Numbered from the stretch's first letter, positions 12,127 through 24,039 are shown. The stretch is DNA of 64,000 nt from Lumnitzera littorea (GCA_024138015.1 JAMXBB010000011.1:84172452-84236451), one strand, 5' to 3'. The notes: a model not told the origin generated them from the letters alone. Made by a program: numbers and translations.

Positions 12127-13545
12127 AAGGTTATCAAGCCCTATTTCGATTTTCCTTAATTTAACATATATTAAGCCCAGCTCGCTTAATATAAGTTACT
12201 CGACATTAGACTAAGGAAATATTTTTTCTAAAAAAATTTAAAAATTGGAGTTGCCAACTAATTCAATTGGTAAAAAGTGAAATTAGGACTTTCGGGTGGA
12301 AAAAACCTAATTTAGCCACTGATCCACGTATTTTCTAAAAAATGATTTTTAGAAAAAAATAAATTACTAAAAAAATTAAGCTTGGGGGCTAACCTATTAA
12401 AACTAAGTCATCATATAAAAGCTAAAGAAAAATTGATATGCTTTATTTTTATAATTTTCTAAAAAAATTAAAAATATACCTAAATATACAAAATATAACT
12501 AACATGATTTTTTATTATTTTTTTTATTACGAATTTTGAAGAAAAAGGAAAAAAGTTTTTTTTTTTTTTATGTGGTTGCCTTAAAAGTGCCTACGTACCC
12601 ACTAATCAAGATCAAATCGACTGTAGATCTCTTTTTCATAAAATATTTAGTAGATGAATTCTTTTTATTTCGAAAATCGAATAAGGTTTATGTTCAGTTA
12701 ACTATTTGTTTATTTAAAAAAAAAAAAACCTAATAAATCTAATTTCATAAATTAAAGTTGAGGTCAATTAGTCGGCTTCTAGTGCCTCCTTTTCCTCTGT
12801 CTCTCCACTCTTAATGCCAAATTGATCAACTCGTCCAATGAGGTGAACGGTTGCAGTTCGACCATGTCGGCGATGTCATCTCGGAGTCCACTCAAGAATC
12901 TAGCAATAGCGCAGTCTTGTGGCTCGATAATCTTGCATCTTGTCATTAGGGTTATTAAGCCATATTTCGATTTTCCTTAATTTAACATATATTAAGCCCA
13001 GCTTGCTTAATATAAGTTACTCGACATTAGACTAAGGAAATATTTTTTCTAAAAAAATTTAAAAATTAAAGTTGCCAACTAGTTCAATTAGTAAAAAGTG
13101 AAATTAGGACTTTCGGGTGGAAAAAACCTAATTTGGCCACTAATCCGCATATTTTCTAAAAAATGGTTTTTAGAAAAAAAATAAATTACTAGAAAAATTA
13201 AGTTTAGGGGCTAGCTTATTAAAACTAAGTCACCATATAAAAGCTAAAGAAAAATTAATATGCTTTATATTTTTAATTTTCTAAAAAAATTAAAAATATA
13301 CCTAAATATACAAAATATAACTAACATGATTTTTTATTATTTTTTTATTACGAATTTTGAAGAAAAAGGAAAAAAGTTTTTTTTTTTTATGTGGTTGCCC
13401 CAAAAGTGCCTACATATCCATTAGTCAAGATCAAATTGACTGTAGATGAATTCTTTTTATTTCGAAAATCGAATAAGGTTTATGTTTAGTTAACTATTTG
13501 TTTATTTAAAAAAAAGCCTAATAAATCTAATTTCACAAATTAAAG
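11940..13545 (-). repeat. Tandem duplication of about 821 bp across the C gag / insert D junction
   Basis: 11940-12760 and 12761-13545 are diverged copies of the same unit. Each starts with the gag segment (GTCGGCTTCT.GTGCCTCC) and runs through the end of insert D into an A/T-rich part ending CTAATTTCA.AAATTAAAG. Because each copy contains both gag and D sequence, the duplication arose after D inserted. Copy 2 lacks about 40 bp near 13445 relative to copy 1 and has point changes throughout. Confidence 0.9.
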
Positions 13546-15406
13546 AAAATCAAAACTAACTAAATCTTTTTGAAAAACCCGGTGAAGATTTTTTTATTTA
13601 CAAAAATCATTACGTGTCAAAAGATATCTTTTCTAAATCCTACATGCAAGATTTGTTAGAATACAATCTAGATATATATCTTTATAAGTATCTTTTCTAA
13701 ATCTCAACTACAAGATACATTAAGATACGACTTAGACACGTATCTTTAAACGTATCTTCAAACATATCTTTTTCAAATCTTAATCGTAAGATACATTAAG
13801 ATACGATTTAGATACGTTTTAAATCTTAACCGTAAGATACGTTGAAAATATGATCTAGATATATATTTTTTTTAAATTCTAAATGTAAAATACGTATTTT
13901 ATTCAAAGATAATGATCTTGTAAATGCACTTATTTTTTCAAAAATGTAATTTTACTAAAAAACTCAATTTAACTAAATTAAAAAAATTAAGATGATGTAA
14001 AAGAACATGTAATATGAAAATAATAAAAAACTTGAACTAAAAAAATAAATTAGAAAAAAAAATTGAACTAACTAATAAAATAAATAAATAAAATAAATTT
14101 TACCAATCCAAGTTGTCCATAATCATGCTAATGTGTTGAAGTGACTCGTGTCATTAAGAATGTAGTGGCTACTGTAGAGAGAGTACGAACTTCGCATTTG
14201 TGACCATGTGTGGTTCATGTGTTTGGTGTGTCAGGGGGCTTTGTTGGTGATTGGTTAAGAGGAATAGACGTTGGTGTGTGTAGAGATTGGACTTCGACTT
14301 GTTTGCTGTGTTTGGTTGTATTGTGAAGCGAAGGACACGGGGATTATGCATTGGCTATTCAACATGGTAGGGGATCAGCTATTCGAGTAGGGGACGTCTA
14401 GGGGCTTCGGCCAATTTGTGTTCCAGGCAGTGCGGATTGTGGATTGTTGGCGTGGGTAAATCAAGCGAGGGACAAACTGCCGTGTGTGTGCATGTTTAGA
14501 GGACTGCCGATGGTGTACTATTAGCTATGGCGTGTTAGATTGCTAGAAAGGAACGTAGATGGTCGGTCAAGATTGAGGGTCTTCAGGCGTGTGTATTTGT
14601 ATTTTGTTTGGTCAGGGACGTGCAGCTATGCGTTTGGTTTGTCGATCAGGGGATTTCAGTGTTGTGTAATTGGAATGTAGGACAGTGTGCTGTAGGGACG
14701 GGTGATAGTAAGGACATATCAATTAATTAAATATAGAGGGTTGTGTAATAAAAACAAACGTCCGATTGTGTAGGCTAATTAAAAAAACCATGTCCAATGT
14801 CACTTGCCAATATACTATTTATAAACTCTCAATTGAATCTTTTGTATCTCAACAAATCTTAGATACGATAATATATCCTAAATACGAACGATACATAAAT
14901 GATTCTTTAGATATTCGACTTAACTTCTAAAAACCCTATTTTAATTTAGTCTTTTTATTTTCCAAACCCGAATCAGTCTAATTTGATTTAACCCGATAAT
15001 TTATTTAATAAATCTTAAGTCTATTTTAACACAATATAAATTAGATAAAAAAATCTATTTTATATTGTATTAGACCAAAATTATTTTAATAAAGCTCGAT
15101 CCTTTAAACAACTTAAAATTTATTAAATCGATTACTCATCATTATCTGATTTAATCTTAAATGATTCGACTGACTCGATACGACTCGACTTAACTCGATA
15201 CGACTCGACTTCACTCGGTACTATTGACTTAATACGATACGATACAACTCAACTCAACTTAACTCTCTCTCTCTTTTTTAATTTTTTCCTTTTTTTTTAT
15301 AATTTTCATTTATTATTATTATTTTTTATTATTTTCTTTTTTTTTTGTTTATTTATTTCTGGCTTAACTAAAATAAAATGAAAATGGCAAAAATAAGGTG
15401 TCTACA
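12132..15406 (-). mobile_element. Insert D: probable solo LTR in element C gag
   Basis: The gag frame stops at 15411 (EEYLQEFETL) and resumes at 12126 (MTRCKI). AAGGT is repeated at 12127-12131 and 15407-15411, the expected target duplication. Read on the minus strand the insert begins TGTAGACACC, a common plant LTR start, and ends CTTGATA. It contains no coding domain, so a solo LTR is the simplest reading. Removing one copy of the internal tandem duplication leaves about 2.45 kb. It is AT-rich with homopolymer runs. Confidence 0.65.
13600..13875. repeat. Short diverged tandem repeats rich in GTATCTT/AAGATAC
   Basis: Units of roughly 60-65 bp recur about four times, each with TATCTTTTCTAAATCTTA, a GTAAGATAC(A/G)TT and GATACGATTTAGATACGT-type phrase. 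GTATCTT and AAGATAC are inverted versions of each other, so single strands could fold. A second cluster of ACTCGATACG-type repeats lies at 15170-15250. Confidence 0.7.
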
Positions 15407-15411
15407 AAGGT

Positions 15412-16500
15412 CTCAAACTCTTGTAGGTATTCTTCAACAGTATTTCAACCTTACCTCAAGTGTTAGAAAGCATAGAGTATCTCTTGCTTAAAGTAAGTTG
15501 GCACAAAGTGTTGGTTTATTAGCCTTTTCATAAGCCTCTAAGTTCTCATCAGCTCATCTCACTTGGCAATTAACTTATCCCACCAAAGACTTGCATATTC
15601 AATAAGAGACAGTGAAGCTACTTTAACCTTTGTCTAATCATCACATTTATAACACTCGAATAACTCCTCTACTTAGGAAACCCAGTCAAGGAACTCTTTA
15701 GGTCAACTACTATTACTGAAGGTCAACAGCTTCAGCTTGATGTTGTTAAGTCCTCAGCTATGTGTTCGAGGTTCATCCCTTGCATTCTCAATGGGTCAGT
15801 TTACTTTAGATAGGCTGCTTCTGTTAGAGCTCTGCTTGGCCAAATCTATTCTTGACCTTGGCTCTCTTCTTCAAGCTCCTTGGTTCACCTTAGAGTCAAT
15901 ACTCCTATCATTGCTTCTCGTTAGCTCAGGTCGGTCCTCTCTTCTTCTCTACTCGGTAGCTCTTCTTGGCTATCATTCATCATTATTAAGCTCATTAGAG
16001 CCACTTCTACTAGTTAGTGATCGATCCCTTCTTTCACCTCGACTAATACATCTACATCCTTTGACTAAACCAGTAAGCTATTGGATAGAATCAGTCAAAT
16101 TCTAAATCCAATTTTCTAAGTTATCAATACGTCACCTCAAACTTTCACAAGGACTATCTTGGTTGTTATTGATACAATCTTTAAACATTCTTCTTTGTAC
16201 AATAATTTCCAGAAAAAGGATTAAATAGACATGTAATACAATCAACTTAGAACCACTACTAAAACAATTTCCAAAACACTACTACTAACAAAATACAACT
16301 AACAGCAACTCAAAAATTATTATTACTCGATTTCTGCAGTTACCCATAACTGATGAACACTTCTACAACCAGAGTCAACTACTGAAATTACTATTACTCA
16401 ACTCTACAACTCGGTACAAACAGTACAATACCATGAGTACTGAGAACACAAACAACATTCTACATTAAAGAATGATGATTAATAGAAATGTTCAAACCAT
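15412..16500 (-). pseudogene. Element C gag, N-terminal part
   Basis: The minus strand has the gag core: KEFLDWVS..EELFECYKCDD near 15700-15630, VASLSLIEYASLWWDKLIAKWDEL near 15620-15545, and NTVEEYLQEFETL at 15450-15412, interrupted by stops. The 'EYASLWW' and 'TVEEY' motifs are typical of Ty3/gypsy gag. The frame is cut by insert D and resumes at 12126. Confidence 0.75.
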
Positions 16501-16543
16501 GAAATCAAACTTTGAAGAACACTAACACGCGTATCTCCCCAAA

Positions 16544-16555
16544 GCTCTGATTCCA
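16544..16555 (-). other. Element C primer-binding site
   Basis: On the minus strand, next to the 5' LTR, TGGAATCAGAGC(TTTGG) matches the plant initiator-tRNA-Met primer site TGGTATCAGAGC with one change. Confidence 0.8.
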
Positions 16556-16558
16556 AGA

Positions 16559-17547
16559 TTATACGACTTGGAGTGTATGCAACGGGCCTCAAACTACGAA
16601 TGGGTATTTAGAGTTCGATGGAGATGAGAAATTAATTAAATGGAATAGGGATTTGAATACAAATGTAAATGATATCACACACTAAGATAGAAACACAATT
16701 AAGGGTTGAGCTCAAAATAAGGTTTACTATTACTTACGAACACTAAATGTTACTTAGGTTTCAAATGAGGGGTTACATATGACTCACTAACTCGCTCAAA
16801 TGAGGATTCGCCACAATCTCAAGGGGAAGATTGATAAAAACACAAGAAAGATTAAAGAGTTTGATGCACTCAATAATCTAAAACACCAGCTCGAAGAGCT
16901 TAAGAATGTCCTTACTCAAAAAGGAACGTTTAAGTGTAAATTCTCTGTGTAAGTCTTCTTCTAATCTGTTGCAGCTAATTACAAATATTGCTATTTATAA
17001 CAAATCTTAAAACCCTAATGGCAAAACTGTAAATAACATACAAGGCCTTCAATCTTAAAGTAGCCGCCTAACTAAAGTTAAGGAAAATATTTACAAGTGT
17101 ACAAAACTACGTGCTTAATAGGAAGGTCAGTATGCAGGTCATCCGAGCTGTCTTGGAATGAGCTGGATCTAAAGTGGTTGAGGTCAGTAGTTGGATGTTT
17201 TGGTTTGAGTCGGAGTTGTTGAGGTCCTACAATGCTTGGCCGAGCTACCTGTGAGGTCATCCCATGGTTGTCGAGTTTTAGAATTAGTTGGCACCAGTCT
17301 TTCTATGTCGTGCTAAGTGGATCTTTATCCTTGAGGCCTCAGCTACTTGGTTTCTCAGCCTCTTGGTAAATGACAGAGTTGTTGCCTTACTGTCCTTTCA
17401 TTTATCGGCCTCTTGGTATCAATTTGGCCTCGTGGGTGCTAAGTTAGCCTCAGCCAAACATAGGTCAGCCTCTATGTAAGATGATTCGACATCGATTTAA
17501 GACACATCAGCATCAGCCTAGACATAGTCGTAGGGTAATTCCTATCA
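16559..17547 (-). repeat. Element C 5' LTR
   Basis: 989 bp, partner of 10076-11077. Its inner terminus has changed from TGATATGAC to TTATACGAC. The outer end is CCTATCA followed by the target duplication GGTAT. Confidence 0.85.
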
Positions 17548-17552
17548 GGTAT

Positions 17553-18200
17553 CCCCAGCTCCCTACCAACCACCCACTCATTCACACTCTTCTTGAGACT
17601 ACTAAGTACTATCTTATTGATAGTCTCAACTTAGCCATTAGTTTAGGGGTGGACAACCAAGGTGTAATAGAGCTTGATGTAATGCTTATCGCAAAATTCT
17701 CTAAACCGAGTACTATCAAACTACTTGCTATTGTCGGTGATGAGGGTATAAGGTACTCCAAACCTGGTAAGAATGTTAGTCAAAATAAATCCTTTAGCTA
17801 CCCTCATAGTTATGCTCGCGATTGCTTGAGCTTCCACCCACTTTGTAGAATAGTTTATAGCTACTAAAATGAATTGGCGTCCCATTGACGCCTTAGAAAA
17901 TGGTCTGAAGATGTTAAGCCCCTACTAAGCAAAAGGCCATTGACTTGTCATGGGGTGGAGATTGGTATTCATAACATGGCTAACAAGCTTATGTTTCTGG
18001 TAACTGTGGCATCGTTGCATTGGTACTTGCATCTTCTTTCATTATTGGGTAGTAATACCATAAGTGAAAGGCTTGAATATATAAGGCCTAAGTCTAGATA
18101 TGGTTATTGCAGATCCCTGCGTATAGCTCTTCAAGGGAGTAGAAGCCTTCTTCAGTCTTTAAGAAGAAGAGGAGGGGTACACTATGCTTGCTTCGATTAA
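17553..18200 (-). pseudogene. Element A integrase core
   Basis: On the minus strand from about 17960: LNIFRPFSKASMGRQFILVA, NYSTKWVEAQAIASIT, RFGVPYTLITDN, FDSTRFREFC, VVHP.TNG.VETINK and SLKKSVNEWV, ending at 17553. The catalytic aspartates (DYFTKW and ISDNG positions) appear as Asn in NYSTKW and Asp in ITDN; the Glu of 'NGQVE' is present. Element C then interrupts, and the integrase continues at 10070. Confidence 0.8.
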
Positions 18201-18469
18201 GAACATCATCAATAATGTGTAGTTGGTTGTACTATGGGCTAGCCTTTTTGCTTTCATTTTATTGCCAGGTAAAGTACCAATCTTAAGGTATTCAATTATC
18301 GAGTCTATCCATGAAGGCTCATCAAATACAAGGTGAATCATAAGAACTTTGTGTGGTTGCTCATTGATGGTATGCTTTAAGATGTATTGCAAGAGGATCT
18401 ATTTGTCACTTATATAAGGCAAAGGTACGACCATGGAGGCAAGCTTAGATAACCTGTCCACCTTTAAGT

Positions 18470-18800
18470 TTTTCTTCCATGGGATCTAAAGTGAGGCCGA
18501 AGGCAAGGTCTCGTACCATCTAAAGTTATTTACCATGGCTTCCCCTTTTGTCTCATATTCTCCCTTAATTTGTTGGACTACTAACATAGAGTCCCAGTAA
18601 ATGTTAAGTTTCTCAACCCCGATATCCTTTGTAATCTTGAGGCCAACAATAAGAGCTTCATGCTCAGCCTTGTTGTTGCCAGTAGGGAATCTAAATTTGA
18701 GTACATATAGGACTTTGGTTCCATAAGGTCCTTGTAAGACTATTCCTACTCCATCACCCCCCCGAGTAGAGGATTCATCAACATGGAGAGTCCATACCAA
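18470..18800 (-). pseudogene. Element A second (archaeal-type) RNase H domain
   Basis: An open frame of 104 residues begins MVWTLHVDESSTRGGDGVGI and continues GTKVLYVLKFRFPTGNNKAE, HEALIVGLKI and LNIYWDSMLVVQQIKGEYE. The order Asp...Glu...Asp (VDES, NKAEHEAL, WDSMLVVQQ) is that of RNase H folds. Tat-lineage elements carry such a second domain between RT-RNase H and integrase. It is one of the better preserved parts of A. Confidence 0.8.
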
Positions 18801-18879
18801 AATGTCAATCTATGCTAGTGTTTCCTCCTCTCCAATATATTCAGCAATAAAGTCTGTGAGGACTTATGCCTTGAGAGCT

Positions 18880-19173
18880 TATCTCAGGCAGAATTGGACA
18901 CTACAAGTACTAAGCTCTAAGGAGTACTTGACCCTGCGTCTTAACGCTCTAGCTTTTGAAAAATTGTTTGTAGTAACTAGTCGATGAGGACAATAATTGG
19001 GTAAACCTAGAAATACGGCCTCAACTTCTACACAACGATCACTACAGCTAAAGCAAACTTCTTAACCCATATGTACCTAATCTCCGGTCCTTGCAAGATG
19101 TGGCTAACGTAGCAGATCGATTTATGCTCATGTCCATCTACTCAAATGAGTACCGAGGATAAGATCCGGTCAC
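18880..19173 (-). pseudogene. Element A RNase H, second part
   Basis: Reading the minus strand from 19173: SDRILSSVLI, KSICYVSHILQGPEIRY, VKKFALAVVI, KLRPYF and PIIVLID. These match the standard 'ISSVLV...PIYYVS..L..AE.RY..IEKLALALV...KLRPYFQ' block. It connects to 20153 across insert E. Confidence 0.8.
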
Positions 19174-20147
19174 TGAATGCGTCTCTAAGGTTGTACATGC
19201 GAAGAAGCACTACAACGAAAGGGAATGAAAGAAAAAAAAAGGGAGATTAGCAAATCTGAGTAACTACTAATTGGATATGATACACTAACTGATTTTACTT
19301 GGCCTATAATTCGCCGAATATGACGCACCAATCTGAATTATAGGATCACTCACCACTACTCCCTATTAAAGGGAATAAATAAGAGTTAAAGGGATAAATG
19401 AGAACACTAAGGTTACTTATAAAGGAAACTTGTAATAATCCGATAATGTAATGCGTTGTTTGGTTACAAACAAATGAGGTTTATATATTAGCCCCACTAA
19501 GGTTATAAGCATACATAGAAAAGAAAAAAAGTGTAATTTACAATTACAATACATAAAATATACTAAAAAGGGTAAAAAAGACAAATAATATTTTATACGA
19601 AAAAGTGAAGAATCATTCGAGATAGTATGCCAAAAGACATATATCGAAAAGTGATTAGAGTTTAGTTATGCAGTTGGTTAAGTTGAAGTGATTGTTAAGG
19701 TTGCTTTACAGTTTGGGGTCTTTTTTAGAAAAGTCTAGAAAAAGGTCATTAGTTAAAGCTGACCTAATTGGGTTTTGGTCAGACCTCGAGCTCTGAGGAA
19801 CACTTTAGTCCTTTCCTAGTCTGGTGTCTTAACATCTCAGCTTGGATAGAGGTCTAATGTTAGCCAACTTAAGAACTGTTTGAATCATAGTATAAGCTTA
19901 GCAATACATACAGCTACTTAGTTGCTCGACATACATTCTAGCTAGGTCAGCTTAACTGCTTGGCAGCTCAGATACGATGTTAGTACCAATGAGAGCTCGG
20001 CACTCGAGTCGACAGTAGTGTAAAAGATAAAGATTGAAATACTACTCTTCATCCTAAATGAGGGTTCGAGCTAGTATCCTTTATGTAAGTCCATACAGTC
20101 CTCTAGCTCGGTTACATGTAATTGATCTAGAGAATTGATTCCTATTA
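19174..20147 (-). mobile_element. Insert E: solo LTR inside A's RNase H
   Basis: GTCAC is duplicated at 19169-19173 and 20148-20152, exactly where the RNase H frame LYLYLVVSD | SDRILSSVLI breaks. The insert is 974 bp with no coding domain. On the plus strand it starts TGAATGCG and ends CCTATTA, probably CCTATCA before a C-to-T change. Read on the minus strand it starts TAATAGGAAT, like the LTRs of C and F, and ends GCATTCA. A solo LTR of that family is the best reading. Confidence 0.75.
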
Positions 20148-20152
20148 GTCAC

Positions 20153-20472
20153 TTACCACTAAGTATAGGTAAAGTTATTCATTAAGGATCGATTTAGAGA
20201 GTACAGGTAAGCTTTCCAAAAATTGCTTTAATTTGTCAAAAGCAGTTTGGCATTCTTTCATTCAAGTAAATTCTAATGGGTTCTTTAGTAGACTGAAAAA
20301 CTCAAAACATTTGTCAACACTCTTAGAAGCAAAGCCATTGTATGCAGCGACTCTATTAGTAAGCCATTGGACATCTTTGATTTTCTACACAACCTTCATG
20401 TCCCGGATGGCTTGTATTTTATCTAGGTTGGCCTTAATATCATGTTAGCTGACCATAAACCTGAGGAACTTG
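20153..20472 (-). pseudogene. Element A end of RT and start of RNase H
   Basis: Minus strand from 20440: DIKANLDKIQAI, KIKDVQWLTNRVAAYNGF, SKSVDKCFEFFSLLKN, ECQTAFDKLKQFLESLPVLS and LYLYLVVSD. This is the RT thumb/connection ('QRLTGRIAALNRF..RS.DKCLPFF..LK') and the start of RNase H in Ty3/gypsy elements. It continues the RT broken at 27513 by element B. Confidence 0.8.
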
Positions 20473-21379
20473 TGGTGTGCTTAGGAGCTCAGTTATTACT
20501 ACGACTTACCAGGGTAGAATTGAACTGAAATGGGTCTTTCGAGATAGAGAAGAAAATTAGAGAGAAACGATCCACAATTGAACAAGAGTAGCTGACATGA
20601 AGCTACTCGGAGAATGTGACTCACCAATAAACACAACATGACTTGATACCTCACTTGATATGACGTATAAGTTGATATTAAGGTTCACCCGCCATAAATC
20701 TTGAGCTACTCAACAAGATTAAATAAGAGTGTAAGGGATATGGACTTGGAGAGGATTGCCTCACAAGACTAGAGTATTCTATATTAAGATGTAAGTTATC
20801 TCCAGCTTACAAGAGAAAAGGACTATTTATAGTAAATCCCTAGGGCAACATTACAAATAAAGAAATTACAAGAAAGTATTTACAAAAAAGGGATTCCTAG
20901 TACATATGAAAAGGGTAAAAAGGACAACAAACCAAAAATGGAAAAGTAGTTAAATGTCAAACAAGGTGAACAGTTGGCAGTGCAACATTGGTCCTGTACG
21001 AATATTCTCTGAGCACAACAGGTGGGAAGGGTCAAAATGTTGCGACACTAAAGGGGTTAGGATGAGAGAGATGGTGGTATGCCAAGAGAAAACTAATCAG
21101 CCGTTTAAGAGAGTCTCTTATCATTCAGCAAGTAATTCTTGGCAGCAGTTGGTCGGAGTACTAGATACAGGGTCCTCAGCAAGGGAATGGTCAGCATCAT
21201 CACTACCAAGTATACAGATCAATGTATGACAATGTGAGGAGCTCAGGGAGTTCAACCACCTTTCTTCAATGTACAGTTTCTCGTCATCGGTAGGTTGTCG
21301 AGAGAGAATTCTTCAGGAGAGGGATTGGAGGCCTCAAAGGCGTACACTAGTAATGGAATCGCTGAACGGTAGTGCATCA
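20473..21379 (-). repeat. Element B 3' LTR
   Basis: 907 bp; matches 26035-27507 except for the plastid insert there. It keeps the about 20 bp after CCACAAT (20579-20597) that the other LTR lost. A TATA-like CTATAAATAG lies on the minus strand near 20823-20832. Confidence 0.9.
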
Positions 21380-22640
21380 GTTTCCCGGGGTTGTTGAAGA
21401 TTTGCCCTTAAATCTTGGCCTCCATCATCATCAGGCACATATAGAGTTAAGTCGGTGACGTTGAATGTGGTGGATACGCCAAAACCTTCAGGTAGCTCAA
21501 TCTCGTAAGCATTGTCGTTAAGGCGCCCTAAGATCCTATGGAGTCCATCTGCTCTAGGTGATAGTTTATTCGTTCTCTTGCTAGGGAAGTGTTCTTTGCT
21601 AAGATGGATCTAGACAAGATCCCCAGGAGCATAAATTATTCATTTCTTTCTACGGCTTCCCATTTCCTTTTGTCAAGCTACATTCTTGGTCAATTGCTCG
21701 GTAATTCTTTGGTGTAATTTATGAAATTCCTCGACACGCTATAGGCCGGATTGACTCTCCCCTTATGTAAACAAACTGTTAACTAAGTCTAAGGGTAGGT
21801 TTGGGTTAAGTCCATAAACAACCTCAAATGGTAATATTCCAGTGGAGCTGTAAGTTGAGCGATTATAGGCAAATTCAATTATGGGTAGGCATAAATCCCA
21901 ATCATGAGAGTTCTTTCCAACGGTTCTGTTAACTACTTCATTTTGGCCATCTGTTTGAGGGTGGCAAGAGATACTGAACAAGAGCTTAATGCCGAGTTTC
22001 CTCCATAGGGTTTTCTAAAAGAAGCTCATGAATTTCAAATCATAGCCAGATACAATATTTCTCAGCACTCCATGTAATCGCACAATTTCCTATAAAAAGA
22101 GGTTAGCAATGAATAAAGCATCTTAGTCCTGTAGTAGGGAATGAAATGGCCCATCTTGTTGAACTGATCAACTACCACCATGATCAAATCGTGTCTTCTC
22201 GGCGTATGAGGAAGGCCGAGCATGAAATTCATGCTTATATCAATCTATAGCTACTTGGGAATTGGCAGGGGCATGTATTCTCCATAGGGCTCTCTCCTCC
22301 CTTTAGCATACTTACACACCTTGCACCCCTTAAGTATCCAGTGCCCATCTCTCATAATCCCAGGCTAGTAAAAATACTCCTTCAATATTTCAATCATTCT
22401 CTTTTCCTCGAAATGGCTAGCCAAACCCCCAGCATGAGCTTCTTGAACTAGTAGCTCCCTTGCAAAACCACTCAGCACACACATCTACTTGCGCTTCATC
22501 AAGAACCCCTCACTCAAGTAGAATCTATCTACAACTCCTCTATTACTGTACTTAGCTACTAAAGGCCCAAAATGTAGGTTATGCTCATATCGATCAGGTA
22601 GACTGCTAAATCTAAGCACTTTAGCTTACAACGTTGTGAT
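21380..22640 (-). pseudogene. Element B integrase
   Basis: Minus strand: LLVQEAHAGGLASHFEEKR near 22450 and a W.L.GCKVCKYAKG zinc motif near 22330. The catalytic core follows with DLIMVVVDQFNKMGHFIP near 22185. A 72-residue open part at 21763-21981 starts MFSISCHPQTDGQNEVVNRT, with HPQTDGQ.E the third catalytic region. The C-terminus is LGRLNDNAYEIELPEGFGVS and TFNVTDL at 21540-21440, of the 'FNV.DL.PY' type without an obvious chromodomain. Stops lie between 22000 and 22150 and around 21700. Confidence 0.8.
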
Positions 22641-23880
22641 GAGGGTATGATGATGAGAAAGTGCATTAGCCACTATATTAGTGCTTCCCTTCTTATACCT
22701 GATGACATAGCAAAAGGTCTCCAAAAACTCGACCTACTTGGCATGATGCTGAGAAAGCTTTTGTTGCCTGTGAAGATACTTAAGAGATTCATGATCAGAA
22801 TAAATGATGAATTCTCTTGGCAACAGGTAATGCTGCCAGTTCTGAAGTTTATGGATAAGGGCATAGAACTCCTTGTTGTAGGTTGAGTAATTCAAGGTAG
22901 TACCTCAAAGTTTTTTGCTAAAGTAGGCAATTGGTTAGCGCTCCTACATAAGTATAGCACTAATGCCGACACTAGATGCATCACATTCAACCTCAAAAAC
23001 CTTCTCGAAATCCAGTAAGGTAAGTACTAAAGCGAACATCAACTTACACTTCACATCTTCAAAACTCCTTTGAGCTTTTTCTGTCCATTTAAACTCAACA
23101 TTCTTCTTGGTTAATTCAATTAATGGCACAGTTATGGAGCTGAAGTTCCAGATAAATCTTCAATAGGAAGAAGCTAGGCCATGGAAGCTCTTGACTTCGG
23201 CTACACGTATTGGTGTAGGCCAATCATTAATAGCCTTGACCTTTTCCTCATCAACACGAACTCTACTCCCTAAAACGACATATCTGAGGAATACAACCTT
23301 ACTCTAACAAAACGTACATTTCTTCAGGTTACTAAATAATTTCTCGGCACAGAGTATGTTAAACACCAATCTCAAAAGTTCGATATGAACAAGAAGGTCG
23401 ACACTGTAGACCAGAATATCGTCAAAATAAACCACAATGCATTTGCCTATCAATGCTCGAAGTACATGATTCATGAGTTGCATGCATGTACTCAGGGCGT
23501 TAGTTAAACCACATGGCATAACCATCCACTCAAATAGACCATCCTGAGTCTTAAAGGTTGTTTTCCATTCATCTCCCAATCTTATTTGTATTTGATGATA
23601 GCCACTCTTTAGATCTATTTTCAAAAAGATGCTTGCACCATGCAACTCATTGAGCATGTCATCCAACCACGGGATCGAGTATCGGTACTTAACAGTAATC
23701 TTGTTGATGGCATGGCTGTTAATGCACATCCTCCATGATCCATCTTTCTTTGGTACTAGCACGATTGGGATGGCACATGAGCTCATGCTCTCACGGACAT
23801 ATCCACAATCCACCAACTCATCAACTTGCTTTTTCAACTCGGCTATCTGTTCAAGATTGAGTCTATAGGTGGGTCAATTT
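22641..23880 (-). pseudogene. Element B reverse transcriptase and RNase H
   Basis: The open frame 23837-23304 holds RT palm and fingers: VDELVDCGYVRESMSSCAIP, VLVPKKDGSWRMC, INKITVKYRYSIPWLDDMLN, FLKIDLKSGYHQIQI, MPCGLTNA and the catalytic YFDDILVYS. Downstream on the minus strand come ELTKKNVEFKWTEKAQRSFE and VFEVECDASSVGISAILM (23129-22944), and the RNase H part continues to about 22640 with ELYALIHKLQNW and YSDHES-like motifs, broken by stops. Polymerase and RNase H active-site residues are largely kept, but the reading frame as a whole is not. Confidence 0.85.
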
Positions 23881-24039
23881 GGTAGGGTAACTCTAGATTA
23901 AAGATTGATGCAATGCTTAATTCCTTTCAAGGGAGGTAATCCTTTCTGCATCTCGGATGGAAATAAGTCGGTAAATTCCTGAAGTAGTTACAACACTTCG
24001 GCAAGTAAGTTCTTAGCCTCTCTAACCTCTAAGAGCCTC

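Larger units (their letters stand above)
10076..17547 (-). mobile_element. Element C: non-autonomous gag-protease LTR retrotransposon inside A's integrase
   Basis: LTRs at 10076-11077 and 16559-17547 flank an internal region. GGTAT is duplicated at 10071-10075 and 17548-17552, exactly where A's integrase frame breaks. The left LTR has TG...CA termini on the plus strand. A primer-binding site lies at 16544-16555. The internal minus-strand coding is gag, a CCHC knuckle and protease, and then the 3' LTR follows with no RT or integrase. Without insert D it is about 4.2 kb. Either it is an internal deletion derivative or a gag-only type of element (TR-GAG-like). Its minus-strand LTR start TGATAGGAAT resembles E and F. 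Confidence 0.85.

Noticed and set aside
12127..12956. Insert D ending at the second gag copy (about 12951)
   Set aside because: The AAGGT duplication is intact only at 12127-12131 and 15407-15411; the inner junction is explained by the later tandem duplication.
13600..13875. Possible CRISPR-like array
   Set aside because: Units are diverged and contiguous with no unique spacers, and this is a plant nuclear genome.
15737..16105. 122-codon plus-strand open frame rich in Leu/Ser
   Set aside because: Antisense to gag of element C, whose minus-strand motifs are clear on either side.
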